Positions 21,123 through 30,577 of a stretch of DNA of 64,000 nucleotides are shown piece by piece. This stretch comes from Temnothorax longispinosus (Eukaryota > Arthropoda > Insecta > Hymenoptera > Formicidae): NCBI RefSeq assembly GCF_030848805.1, contig NW_027270264.1:62001-126000 (forward strand), written 5' to 3'. The notes beneath the pieces were generated by a model, which searched no databases, was not told the origin of the DNA, and saw only the letters and a list, made by a program, of their open reading frames with translations. The first letter of the stretch is position 1. Every line of letters begins with the position of its first letter. The translations under genes were made by a program, and so were the position numbers.

Positions 21123-22592
21123 TTGTACGCGCAGGTGTATGAGGAAATCGCGGAGATGCGCGGGCGGGGTGTGGTAATCATCCCAAGGGGAAGGACGGTG
21201 CTGAAACTCCGAGCGAGGGAGGCTCTCCTCCAATGGTGGTCGGCCTGGCTGGCCGATCCACGCCAGGTTGTATACGGGAGGAGGACCGTAGACGCTGTCC
21301 AACCGGTGTTAGCGGAGTGGATGGAGGGCCGACGCAAACGATATCTGGCCTTCCTTGCGGTGCAGGTGCTGACGGGCCATGGTTGTTTTGGCAAGTACCT
21401 GCACCGTATCGGGAAGGAGCGCACCACGCGCTGCCACCATTGTCCGGAGGGGGCGGACACGGCGCAGCACACGCTGGAGTTTTTCCCAGCGTGGGATGAC
21501 CAGCGCCGTGCCCTCCGGACCGTGATAGGAGACGACCTCTCTCTCCCGGCCGTCGTGGCCGCGTCGGTCGCACCGGGAGAGAGAGGCGAAATCGCATGGA
21601 GGGCATTCGTCTCCTTCTGCGACCAGGTCATGTCGCGGAAGGAGGCGGATGAGAGGGTGAGGAGGGGAGAGGCCGCTCCCCTCCCCCCTCCGGATAGTGA
21701 GGAGGAGGATGGCCCCCCCTTGGTCCCGGGTCTTCCTCCTCTTCGACGGCGTGATCGGGGGGGAATTGAAATCTTCCCGGTCGCGTCGTGGCGACAGCGG
21801 CAACTAAGGGGCGTCGCACTCCGACGGGGCGGCGCCCTGGACACCCGCCATTCCCACCGCACAACGCGGGGCGGTAGTGCCGTCTTTGAGAGGGTGGGCA
21901 GCACGGAGACGGACATTTCTCCTCCCTTGGGAGGGGGTCCACCTCCCTGCTGCCCGTATTCGCTGCCGAGGCAGTCGGCGGAGGGTGCGCGGCGGGGGGG
22001 GCTCGGGCGGACACCCCCACGGGGGGTCTGTCACAGGCGCTCCCCTCGTCGCGCGAGGGCAGGGGCCACGGTTGCTTCGGCGACCGGGGCGTCCGCCTAC
22101 CCGCTTGCGGGCGCGAGGGGGGGAGGAATGGACGGTGGCGGCCGATAGCGGTCGTCATCGTTCTCCTCCCTTCCTCGCTCGGGAGGGCGGGCGGGAGGAC
22201 TGGGAAAGCCTCCCGTTCGCTGCCAAATAAGGCAACTCCCGAAAAGGGGGGGTGGCGGATGAGGGTGGTGACACTCATCCGCCACTTGTAGTTAGGAGGG
22301 CTTGCCCTAAAGGGCGACATGCGGGGGGGCCCATGGAAGTGATACCTTCGGGTTTTCCCGGGGCCCCTCCTCATGGTGTATAGCGAGGGTCACTGGTTGG
22401 TAGGTTTAGTGGGTAGGCGACGGGTCCGGACTTTATCAAATCCGGCCCGTTGAATCCCACACTCCCTCTGCCCCGCCCAGGGGGTAGAGGGGTCTTCCCC
22501 CTTGCGAGGGGGCTGTTGGGCCACATACCGAGCTTGCTCGGGAACCCAGCAGTGGAAGATTCCCCCAACCTAAAAAAAAAAAAAAAAAAAAA
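21123..22592 (+). mobile_element. 5'-truncated SART-like non-LTR retrotransposon in the unit F junction
   Basis: Only the C-terminal end of ORF2 and the 3' untranslated region are present, typical of incomplete target-primed reverse transcription. The A-tail (22,572-22,592) is followed directly by GGTTAGGTTAGGTT, the same junction and orientation as the element at 1-3799. The left border also lies in a TTAGG tract, so both borders are telomere-type sequence. Confidence 0.8.
21127..22148 (+). pseudogene. C-terminal part of ORF2, R1-clade retrotransposon
   Basis: The frame enters without a start at the insertion border. Near residue 80 it has LTGHGCFGKYLHRIGKE and CHHCPEGADTAQH, the cysteine-histidine motif of R1-clade ORF2. 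The cysteine expected after HTLE is replaced (EFFPAW). The residues after about 180 are proline, glycine and arginine rich and may be out of the real protein. The RT domain is absent, so no activity is possible. The similarity to the C-terminus at 2290-2420 shows a shared lineage with the left element. Confidence 0.7.
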
Positions 22593-22606
22593 GGTTAGGT
22601 TAGGTT
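22593..22606 (+). repeat. GGTTAGGTTAGGTT tract after the second SART-like element
   Basis: Directly follows the poly-A tail. Beyond it the sequence is ATAGACTTGGG, not a unit left end, so the array stops or is replaced here. Confidence 0.9.
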
Positions 22607-23600
22607 ATAGACTTGGGACGCGTGACACAAAAAAAAATTTTTTTATTGCATGTATGGATTCGCTTTTTCATGAAACGGATTTTGTCATGGTCCCCCCCTC
22701 CCCCGACCCTCCTTCAAGGAGTTGAATTTGGGGATTTTGGTTTTTTGGCTCTAACGTCTAAGGGGGGGAAGGTATGGGGTTGGGGTCTGAGGACCGAAGG
22801 TAGCCCTCGACCATACGCGTCCATCCCCCCAGGTCCCATCCCCCCCTACCCCCCGTTCAGGACTTAGAAGTTTTTAAAAATTTGCAAAATTTTTTTATGA
22901 CGGAACCTGAATCGCTTTTTTGTGATTCGAAAAGTGGCACAGGTCCCATCCCCCCCGACCCCTCCTTCAAGGGGTTGATTTTTCACTTTACAGTAGCTCC
23001 CAAGGGGTGGACTGGGAGGGGGGGGGTGGGACCTGAAAAAAAGTTGGTCCCCTCGAGGAGGACTATCCATCCCCCCAGGTACCATCCCTCCCCTACCCCC
23101 CCTTGGGCTCTGTACTCTTGGACGAGGGGTTGAAACTGAAAATTTACAAGTTCTAAGGGTAACTGAAAAAATTTCTTTTCAGGACCTATGCCATGCCATT
23201 CCAAATGTCGAGAACGTCAATTTGGACCCTTTTTTTTTTGACATTTTTTTGAAAATTTTTCAAAATTTCTGTTTTAAGGCTGGGTCTTTGAAAAATTACC
23301 CCTTAAGTGTCTACGCGAGGTGACTGCAAATGGCGAGAAACGCGTTTTGGACCCTACTTTTTTTGACACTTTTTTGAAAATCATTCAAGTTTTTGCAAGG
23401 GTGGCCGCTCTTGGTCGGTGCGGAAACGCACGCTCAAGCCCCGCCACCGCGACAAGGTGGCGGCCACATTGGCGGGGAAAGGGGAATGGGAAGAAAGGGA
23501 AGATGAAATGGGAAAGGGGAATATTGGGACACTTTTTTTGTTTTTTTTGTTTTAATTTTTCTGTTTTTTTTTGTTTTATTTTTTTTACAGTACTATCACC
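22607..23600 (+). repeat. Low-complexity C-rich and T-rich imperfect repeats
   Basis: The phrase CATCCCCCC with variants recurs near 22,823, 22,840, 22,947 and 23,068, together with CCTTCAAGGGGTTGA-like phrases near 22,711 and 22,970. GGACCCT followed by T-runs and GACA(T/C)TTTTTTGAAAA recurs near 23,225 and 23,348. No convincing gene; open frames here follow from the C-runs. Confidence 0.6.
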
Positions 23601-23603
23601 ATA

Positions 23604-24221
23604 TTACCGTACTTTTTGGTGTCTGACTAGTTCGCGTATTTTATCAAGTTCTTCCTTGTACTTGTGGCCGAATGCCTCTTTGTGTAACCCGGAGCTCAAT
23701 TGTTTGAGTCTGTATCGCATTTGCGACGCTGTAAATGCGGCGAAGAGATCTAGTCGTGTTTCCTTTAAAGTCGACCACGTCGCGAGATTGTTTACCGCGC
23801 ACGTTTCTAAAGCGTGCCTGATGAGCGCGATGTCCATCAACTCGGTGTAGTGTTCTACTCTGATCTTCATTCTTCGTGACGGTTTATTGGTGGCCGTGCT
23901 GTCATCGGTTCGGGCTCCCGATTCTTGTCCAGATTCTCGATCCGAAATTCTTGCAGATCTTCTTAAAGTAGGTTGGACAGTCGGTCGCGGCTGCGGCGGC
24001 GGCGGCGGCGGTAGCAGCGGCGGTGACGACGCTGACGACGTCGACGGAGCAGAAGTATCCGCCGCGGTGAGCCTTCGAGGCTTCTTGCCTTTCGACAAAT
24101 CACGTCGCGTCGTTCTTGGGGTCCCTATAATCGGAGAAGGCGTTTGTTCTCGCGGCGGCGACGACGACGGAGCAGAAGTATTCGCCGCGATGAGCCTTTG
24201 AGGCTTCTTGCCTTTCAACAA
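23604..24221 (-). CDS. Unrecognised protein, C-terminal part (205 codons, minus strand)
   Basis: The N-terminal third is proline/serine rich with a duplicated 41-residue segment (GTPRTTRRDLSKGKKP and a near copy). It is followed by RRSARISDRESGQESG and a predicted helical C-terminus containing HYTELMDIALIRHALETC and FTASQMRYRLKQLSSGLHKE. It lies directly downstream of the 368-codon ORF on the same strand in a different frame. The duplicated segment in the alternative frame continues back into that ORF's end, so the two are probably one gene split by a frameshift near 24,240. I do not recognise the family. Confidence 0.45.
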   Translation of the reverse strand: MLKGKKPQRLIAANTSAPSSSPPREQTPSPIIGTPRTTRRDLSKGKKPRRLTAADTSAPSTSSASSPPLLPPPPPPQPRPTVQPTLRRSARISDRESGQESGARTDDSTATNKPSRRMKIRVEHYTELMDIALIRHALETCAVNNLATWSTLKETRLDLFAAFTASQMRYRLKQLSSGLHKEAFGHKYKEELDKIRELVRHQKVR

Positions 24222-24285
24222 ATCATGTCGCGTCGTTCTTGGGGTCCCTATAATCGGAGAGGGCGTTCGCTCTCGCGGCGGCGGT
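24046..24285 (+). repeat. 123-bp in-frame tandem duplication within the unknown gene
   Basis: GGAGCAGAAGTAT at 24,046 recurs at 24,169 (123 bp, 41 codons). TCACGTCGCGTCGTTCTTGG near 24,100 recurs near 24,223. A further partial copy reaches about 24,285. Confidence 0.8.
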
Positions 24286-25329
24286 GACGGTTTGCGACGG
24301 TGGCAACACCGGTGGAGCGAGAGTAATCTTCTTCTTTGGGATCGCTCCCAAATTTAAACGAGCTAATCGTACCGTGGGTGTCGCGACACTTTCCGACGAT
24401 CCCAATCCGGACGAAGTAGTCGGAAGGTGTGTCCACGGCGACGGTGGCGGCGACGGGGCTATCGACGGCAACGTCGGACCGACGGCGGAGTCTTCTTTGT
24501 CGTCGTTGTTCGCTCTCGATCTGTCTCCTCGTTCGGCGTTTGCTTCTTCGAGACGTCGTCGGGGCCGGTTCGTCTTCCTCTCGAATAACAGTGAGGGGTG
24601 GAGCGGTCTTGTCTTTTTCGGACGGTTACGTCTTCCTAGGCGTTCGGTCGCCAGTCTATCGCGCATTCTGCGGTGCGACAGTCGCGTATCTTCGCGGGCG
24701 TCGCCGATCCATCCCCATGAGTAATTGAACGCGTCTCTCTCTTGGAGAAAACGCGACGCGAAGACTTGCGCGTGTTGGCGCACGTATCCCGCGAGATCTT
24801 CGATCGCTTTGTCCTCGTCTTCTATGCGCAGCGTCATTCTGATGACTTTCGCAATTATCGACCGTGTCGGACGCACGATCTCCGTCGCAATTTCAATGGC
24901 GTCGAACGGAGTTTGCGTGATGCGATGTGCATTTCTATTTCTCACGCGAGCATTTTCGCCATTCATTGCGAGCGTTTCCAGTTTAAACGCGTCTTTGTCG
25001 TTTTCAAAACATTTACAGGCTGTTTCCATTATGTCTTCGTCGTTCATATTCTGTTTTACAAAGTGCTTGTACGCGTATGCGGCGTACGACGCCATCAAAT
25101 ATTTCGGGATGAGAATATCGATGTCCGCGGTAGGCGTTGCTCCGTCTTCGCCGTACGCGGGTACGTCGACGGCGTGTAACACAAGCCATTGTTGTCGAAT
25201 GGCATTCATATGGGGCAGTTTTATAGCGTTGCTGTAAAGTTGGTATACGTGTACGTCGTTGTCAAGGACGGGTCTGAGTATGACGAGACCTCGGTCTACC
25301 GAATTCGCTTCGCTGCCGTTTAACATCAT
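24223..25329 (-). CDS. Unrecognised protein, N-terminal part (368 codons, minus strand)
   Basis: Starts at ATG-ATG (25,329). Residues 1-210 look globular and mostly helical, with LMASYAAYAYKHFVKQNMND, MSTS-free acidic and basic helices, and FNYSWGWIGDAREDTR near residue 205. Residues 215-370 are a low-complexity tail, first basic (RRMRDRLATERLGRRNRPKK), then acidic and proline rich (SIAPSPPPSPW). There are no stops over 1.1 kb, unlike the decayed elements around it. A structured N-half with a basic/proline tail would fit a nucleic-acid-binding protein of a mobile or viral-derived element, but no diagnostic motif supports this. No splice sites are obvious. Unknown function. Confidence 0.5.
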   Translation of the reverse strand: MMLNGSEANSVDRGLVILRPVLDNDVHVYQLYSNAIKLPHMNAIRQQWLVLHAVDVPAYGEDGATPTADIDILIPKYLMASYAAYAYKHFVKQNMNDEDIMETACKCFENDKDAFKLETLAMNGENARVRNRNAHRITQTPFDAIEIATEIVRPTRSIIAKVIRMTLRIEDEDKAIEDLAGYVRQHAQVFASRFLQERDAFNYSWGWIGDAREDTRLSHRRMRDRLATERLGRRNRPKKTRPLHPSLLFERKTNRPRRRLEEANAERGDRSRANNDDKEDSAVGPTLPSIAPSPPPSPWTHLPTTSSGLGSSESVATPTVRLARLNLGAIPKKKITLAPPVLPPSQTVTAAARANALSDYRDPKNDAT

Positions 25330-25513
25330 ACGCCGCGTTACGGCGTAATTATGTACGCGGGCGGTTCCGTGTAACGCTTACGTCAATCGGTAGTCCGCGT
25401 GGATCGCGTGGTTTACCAGGAGAAGCGATACCCATCCAACGTTTTTGGAATCCCTCGTACTCACACATACCTACGTCGTATAAAATGGATCTCTCCAACG
25501 ACGTGCACCGCTT

Positions 25514-25698
25514 AGTACATAGCTATATTTGTTTGCTTAGCAACATCTGCTATACATTTAGAACTTGTCAATGATTATACTTCGAAAGCCTTTATCGCGG
25601 CGTATAAAAAGTTCACCTCTCGAAGAGGAATTTGTGCCACATTAACGAGCGATTGCGGAACCAATTTTAAAGGAGCTGAAAAGGAATTAAGTATTTGA
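25514..25698 (+). pseudogene. BEL/Pao integrase core fragment
   Basis: The + strand reads YIAIFVCLATSAIHLELVND, then FIAAYKKFTSRRG, SDCGTNFKGAEKEL and a stop. This is the centre of the BEL/Pao integrase catalytic core around the second aspartate (SDNGTNF in most members). Both sides run out of homology within about 60 bp. It is a different lineage from the BEL element at 32,829-48,607, whose equivalent is SNNGTTF. Confidence 0.75.
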
Positions 25699-26130
25699 CA
25701 ATATTGCTTTATAAGTATTGCTTTATAAAGTGTTAAGGTCATACGTATTGAAAATAATATAATAAAGAACATCTGGTTTAATTCATTGTATTCTCGAATG
25801 TTTCAATTAACTAATTAGTATTCGAAAAGACCTTGATCGACATTACATGCTTCTCTGTGAAGTGACTATTAATAATTATACCGATTTCATTTATAACTTT
25901 ATGGTTTATATTTCTCTGCCATATTTACTACATGTATATGTTTAAATGAATTTTCACTACATTTACGTATTGTTTATCAGCCATTGTGGCATTTGCTCAT
26001 TTATATTACAAAATAAATAGAACGTTCAAAATACTTCGTAGACATTCGAACTGCCGTGTCTCTTTCTTGGACCTCGTGCTGATTACGACTTATTCAAGAC
26101 GTGTACAATAAGGAATGTAGTAAATTAACT
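25699..26130. other. AT-rich DNA without recognised features
   Basis: No open frame of note, no repeat and no inverted terminus seen. Confidence 0.5.
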
Positions 26131-26153
26131 TAATTAATACTGCTTCTTTTCAG

Positions 26154-26262
26154 ATTACCGCCACGGGGCCCTCGCCTATGGCCTCCTCCGTTGCAGACCC
26201 GATGATAATCTCCGACCCGGATGGACTCCTCCGCAAGATGGCTGACCACTTCGCTTGATCAG
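26154..26262 (+). other. Unit G exon-like block with consensus splice sites
   Basis: Acceptor CTTCTTTTCAG ends at 26,153; the donor after 26,262 is CAG|GTAAGTAGAAGGTAAG, with the same doubled donor (11 nt apart) as block 4 of B-F. The block reads ITATGPSPMASS, close to the block starts in unit A, and meets a TGA seven bases before the donor. Confidence 0.5.
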
Positions 26263-27234
26263 GTAAGTAGAAGGTAAGAAATCGATAACTTCGTATATAT
26301 TTTCACAAACGATTCTTCCATTTATTCAATATTGTCGTTTCACACAGATGGTTGTTCACAATTGTTGTTCCCGCACAAGATGGCGGTTGCACGTCTCGCA
26401 AAGTGCGAAGTTTTCGTTTACGGTACGTCAAAACTATTCGCCTTTCGTATCGGCGACAAGTAACGTGTTTCGCGGGCGTTCCCGTTTGTTTCGGACGCTG
26501 TGGTACGTGAAATTCGTAATTCGGTACGTAATCGCGATAATTACTACGACACGCCGAAATATACGCGCGAGACGGGTGATACCTACGAGCGCCCACGAGA
26601 GACTGCCTCGAGTAATATTCCTCTCTCGGGCTCCCTACCTCTGGTAGTTTACCCCCATCATGGGGTCTCGGCCGCTTTCTCTTCGCGGTACTTTTCCGTT
26701 ATCCGCGTTAACAATAGATGTTTACGACTTCTGGCCGCGCCAGATGTTCGCCGCTACGCAGTTACAATAGGTGTTGACAACTTCTGGCCGTGCCAGATGT
26801 TCGCGGTGGAAATTTCCACTTGTAGTACCATATACGCGACGCCCTGAAACGGCCCCCGGATAGTGGTTTTCCACCACTCTTAATTTTCGCCTTTCGACGA
26901 CGCCGACCCGTGCGCACGTCCTCTCTTACATCCCTTTAGATGACCCCGGGTCGACTTCCCGAAGAAGACGTCCGGGTCGCTTTCGCGATGTCCGCCGTTG
27001 ACGGCGACCCCCGGGTCTTGCTTTCACAGTCCCTACTAACGAGATTCCGGACTCAGTTCCTGTAGCCGACGTCCGGGTACCGACTTGGCCGACTGTTCCC
27101 TTATCTCGCGTCCGGGTGATCGGATTTTGTCGGCGACCTGTTCCTCGGGTGTACCAGGGCCCGTTAGCTGTGACCCGCTGGATTTTCTCCGCGGATGACG
27201 CCTAGTTACCTATCTGGTTTCCTAGTGACCGGAT

Positions 27235-27480
27235 CGCGTCGCTCTCTGGCCGGTCCACTATTTTTGCGACCTCGCGGTTCGGACCGTGTGGCTATTAATC
27301 CCACGGCACGCGCGGTTTTACTACCTAGCTACCACGGTTCGCCACTCTGCAACCTGGTGACCGGATCGCGTCGCTCTCTCGCTGGTCCGCTATTTTGGGA
27401 CCTCGCGGTTCGGACCATGTGACTATTACTCGCGCAGCTCGTACGTTTCCGGTAACCGATGACCGCGCTATCCTGTATCG
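27235..27480 (+). repeat. 122-bp tandem repeat of unit G (two copies plus a partial)
   Basis: GTGACCGGATCGCGTCGCTCT at 27,235 recurs at 27,357. The copies share CGACCTCGCGGTTCGGACC or GGACCTCGCGG. A weak third start (GATGACCGCGC) lies near 27,460. Confidence 0.85.
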
Positions 27481-27905
27481 TTATCCGCTCCGCTAGAGTC
27501 CGCGATTTGTGCGAATACGGGCTTAGGTGTCCCCGTTCTGAAGATTGTGTGTGGCTCGACCGCCGTGCTTTTTCGCGCGTGACCGCGATCCACGCGCAAA
27601 GCAAATAAAAAATAATGATATCTCAAGGTCGGGCCGGGCAGTTTATTGCCGCAAAAACTAAACAAATAGAAAGTGGATCGGGAAAGGAAATGAACTTATC
27701 TATTAGACGAGCCGCTGCTCGGCGACCGCTGTCGCAAACCTTAATACTAGCTTAACCTAGTTGCGCCGGACGGATCAGAACAAAATAAACATATTTACTC
27801 GTCAATAAAGGGGAAAACTAAACATAATTTCATGGGGCTTGGGCTCCCTATCGTTATCCGTCATCGGAGCGCTATGGGAGGGCTGGCCTAGGCCGGGGCA
27901 TCTTC

Positions 27906-28325
27906 TTAGTCCTCCAAGGAGTCCTCCCCCGAAGAAATGCTCCGGAACTCTTCCTCGTCCGGCTCGTCCTGCGCCGCGGGCTGCGGCATCGCCGTCAATG
28001 TCACCGTCTCCTGGACGGTGGTTCGGGTGAGCTGCACCTGAAAAGCGCAGCCAAACGCCTCGGCCGCTTGCCTGATCGCCTCCCTTTCCTCCGGCGAGCC
28101 CCATTGATCGGTGCTCGTCATCGTCCGCACCGCCTGGTGCATTATCACGCCGCTCGGGGTGCGTGGGACCATGTCCCATGCGCTGCGTCCCTCGACGTCT
28201 CGAGGTAGCGGCGTTGGTGTCCGCTCTGCGCGTCGCAACTCCTCCAGGGAGAGTCGCTTTAACACTACCCGGGGCTGGCCGAGCAGCTGCGCGCGCACCG
28301 TCTTAGCGGACGGCTTCAGTGTCAC
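27906..28325 (-). CDS. Minus-strand ORF of unit G, intact (139 codons)
   Basis: Begins at a GTG in the unit's right end, LKPSAKTVRAQLLGQPRVVL, followed by KRLSLEELRRAER, a helix GSPEEREAIRQAAEAFG, a beta-rich TTVQETVTLTAMP and an acidic end DEEEFRSISSGEDSLED. The unit A copy conserves all of these parts despite strong DNA divergence; C-E keep the PRV-L-RL...AER part and the acidic end. The first ATG is internal (MVPRTPSG), so a non-ATG or upstream spliced start is needed for the full frame. No domain recognised. Of the family copies this is the best candidate for a real gene. Confidence 0.4.
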   Translation of the reverse strand: MTLKPSAKTVRAQLLGQPRVVLKRLSLEELRRAERTPTPLPRDVEGRSAWDMVPRTPSGVIMHQAVRTMTSTDQWGSPEEREAIRQAAEAFGCAFQVQLTRTTVQETVTLTAMPQPAAQDEPDEEEFRSISSGEDSLED

Positions 28326-28421
28326 ACACAGTGCGGAAGGTGACTGAGAGCCGGGAGGTGGTATCCAGCGATGGTAAGCAATTTTTTACAATATAAACGT
28401 GAACGCGGACTTCCTCGCCTT

Positions 28422-28490
28422 CCCCGCGGTTCCTCCCCGCCCCCTCCCCGCGGTTCCCCCCCTTGCCCCTCCCCGCGGTTCCCTCTCGCC
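28422..28490 (+). repeat. 24-25-bp tandem repeat, three copies
   Basis: CCCCGCGGTTCC occurs at 28,422, 28,446 and 28,471, separated by C-rich filler. Confidence 0.85.
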
Positions 28491-28499
28491 CTTCACCCC

Positions 28500-29217
28500 C
28501 CTCAGATCCCCGAGTTAGAACCGGCCTATATTACCTACTAACTTTAACACTGTATATCTTGAAAACCAGAGCGGTTAGCCCTATAATTTTTTGTTCAGTG
28601 TTAAAAATACTACCAGAAACCATCGTCAAATTAAGGCGCCAGGGTTATCGGAATCTTGCCCTAAATGTAATGTTACGTTAATATAAAATTATCTTTTTTT
28701 CTTAATTATTAAAAATCTTTTAGCCCTTGCGGGACCAAATATAAATGCCAAAAACTCGAGATTGGCTTGTTTGATAGAATATCGACATAACGATAGCGCT
28801 CGCGGTAAGTCTCAAGCGCCTGCACGTTAAGTCTCAATCGCCTGCACATCTGTCAGAGTTTGAGAATTATTATCCGCGGTCGCAAAGTGTTAAAACGCAA
28901 AATATTTTTTTAGCATTTTGACGAGTTTATTTAAATAACTAGCAAATTTGATTTAATAGATCGTGAATAAGAAAAAATTAATCAAAAAATTATTAGAATA
29001 ATGGAATAATAGATTCAAAAAGTAATTAAGATACTCGACTAATTAGACTAACTGAATGCGACCGCGGAGCTCTGTTCTCCCTTTCGAACAAATTGACTTC
29101 TCACCGCAGCCATTAAATAATAAATTGTACTTTTTAGCGACAAATAGTCAAACACGCCGAAATTGTAATTATATTTTTTGATATAATTGTGGTCTGTTTA
29201 TGTGTTTTGTAGTTTCG
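28500..29217. other. AT-rich DNA without recognised gene
   Basis: One small direct repeat (TTAAGTCTCAA-GCGCCTGCAC, 28,806-28,850). No domain, terminus or RNA gene seen. Confidence 0.5.
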
Positions 29218-29221
29218 TTAA

Positions 29222-29739
29222 GGGGATCCTAAAGTGAAGGCTGAACTTCCTCGACGTCGGTAATGTCAACATTTCTAATCCTGTTTTTATGTCATATATC
29301 TATATCTGTCCTTGTCTAATGAAAGGCATCTGTCTTTGTTCGATTGCTGCGCCATCTCTTGCCACACGCAATGCTTATCCTGTCAACCTAATGTGCTTTT
29401 GCACATATAAAAGTTATATACATTAATCTTTTTTTCTAGGCTTTCAATCTTAGATCTAATTGCACTATATTGTTCTTAAATGTTGTCCCTAGGTCATGCC
29501 GGTCTAATTTTGTGGATATTTATTGTGGAATTTTTGTACAAAGCAAATATTGTCGTCACGTATACCAAAAATTAACAAAATATTAATTTTTTTCTCGTTT
29601 TCAATATAAATTCGATCACCATGACCTAGATTTTGATGCGTACTTTAATTCTAGACAAGAATTTTGCATTTCTATAAAGCCAATTAAAATATTAGTGCTA
29701 AGAAAAAAAGCCGGTATTACAGACGGCTTTAGGATCCCC
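29222..29739. mobile_element. piggyBac-like nonautonomous element (518 bp)
   Basis: Perfect 13-bp terminal inverted repeats GGGGATCCTAAAG ... CTTTAGGATCCCC, flanked by TTAA on both sides (29,218-29,221 and 29,740-29,743). A TTAA target duplication is the hallmark of piggyBac-type transposition. No coding capacity. Confidence 0.8.
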
Positions 29740-29955
29740 TTAAACTAAATAATAATCGTATTACGTATTACCGGTGCACGCGACAACTCGCGAATTTTTG
29801 TTTATTTCTGCATATACGTACTGCTCAGTGAATATGCTTTTTCGATTATCTTTTTTTGATTTCAAATATTTTGTGAGTATATATCATTCTGTTTAAAAAT
29901 GGATAAAGATAAAGAGGAGGGATTGTGTATTAGCTGCCACCTGCGGTGGTTGTTA

Positions 29956-30102
29956 TGCCCGTATCACACTAGCGATTGGCGATTGCATTTACGTTTGCGT
30001 CTACGTCTTTTGACCAATCAGAACGGAAATCGCGAATCGCAACCGCCAGCAGCTACTTTCTGAACGTAGACGCAATCGCCAATCGATAGTGTGATACGGG
30101 CA
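29956..30102. mobile_element. Harbinger-like MITE (147 bp hairpin)
   Basis: Long inverted arms TGCCCGTATCACACTA and TAGTGTGATACGGGCA, extended inward by the GATTGGCGATTGC pairing, flanked by TTA on both sides (29,953-29,955 and 30,103-30,105). A three-base TTA duplication suggests the PIF/Harbinger group. Confidence 0.8.
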
Positions 30103-30170
30103 TTACGCGCGCGCGGCGCAGACCGTGTTGCGCATCACATCTTGATCACGCGAGCGACGCGTGGCGACGC

Positions 30171-30524
30171 GTGACACGACGCGTGCGCGTAGTGTACATG
30201 TACGAGCTTGCGGTTCGTCTAGCGTTCATTTGTTTGCGAGAGTCGCCCCGCTTAACAACGTTCTCCTGCGTGAGACGTTACGATAGAATCAGCCTATCAG
30301 TGCGATACAAGTTGGAACATTACTTTTCGTGCTTCGTGTTACCACCCGAAGAGAGAGAGTCGGTACACGAGACCCTTGTGGCTAAATCGAGAGAATCCTT
30401 ATTTCAAGGACTGATTACTTCATTCAGAGAATTCTGCTGTGCTAAGGTAACTCTGGGGTGCGTTCCACTTATCGCTCGCAACGCTCGTGTAATCATTTTA
30501 TCCTTGTTGTTTATCGAATGTTAA
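30171..30524 (+). other. Open frame of 117 codons, not recognised
   Basis: It contains several basic and serine-rich stretches (SLSVRYKLEHYFSCFVLPPE) but overlaps the hairpin MITE at its 3' end and has no homolog I know. It may be a remnant or chance frame. Confidence 0.15.
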
Positions 30525-30577
30525 ACAAGGACGAAATGATGCTCGCAAGCGTTGTGAGCGATAAGTGGAAAGCAGCC
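30456..30577. mobile_element. Hairpin MITE (about 122 bp)
   Basis: Arms TTCCACTTATCGCTCGCAAC and GTTGTGAGCGATAAGTGGAA pair with one mismatch. The inner arms ATCATTTTATCCTTGTT and AACAAGGACGAAATGAT also pair, so nearly the whole element folds. A target duplication is not clear. Confidence 0.75.

Larger units (their letters stand above)
26154..28380 (+). repeat. Complex repeat unit G, isolated diverged relative of units A-F
   Basis: Shares with unit A an exon-like block, the downstream phrases TGGTTGTTCACAATTG, AAGATGGCGGT(T)GCACGTCTCGCAAAGTGCGA and GGGCGTTCCCGTTTG, the gagactgcctcgag phrase (26,598) and one TGGAAATTTCCA palindrome (26,817-26,828). A 56-bp duplication around GCCAGATGTTCGC is at about 26,715-26,815. 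It has its own 122-bp tandem repeat and an intact minus-strand ORF. No TTAGG tract is present at either visible end, and its left leader is missing. Confidence 0.75.

Noticed and set aside
21113..21916. Minus-strand frame of 267 codons
   Set aside because: Antisense to the recognised C-terminal ORF2 region; no domain.
21628..22374. Minus-strand frame of 248 codons, proline/arginine rich
   Set aside because: GC-rich antisense frame over the element's 3' region; no domain.
24725..25237. Plus-strand frame of 170 codons
   Set aside because: Shadow of the longer minus-strand 368-codon frame; cysteine/serine-rich composition typical of antisense reading.
24223..25329. Firm call of a viral-derived nucleocapsid-type gene
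   Set aside because: Overall shape is compatible but no diagnostic motif is visible; left as unknown.
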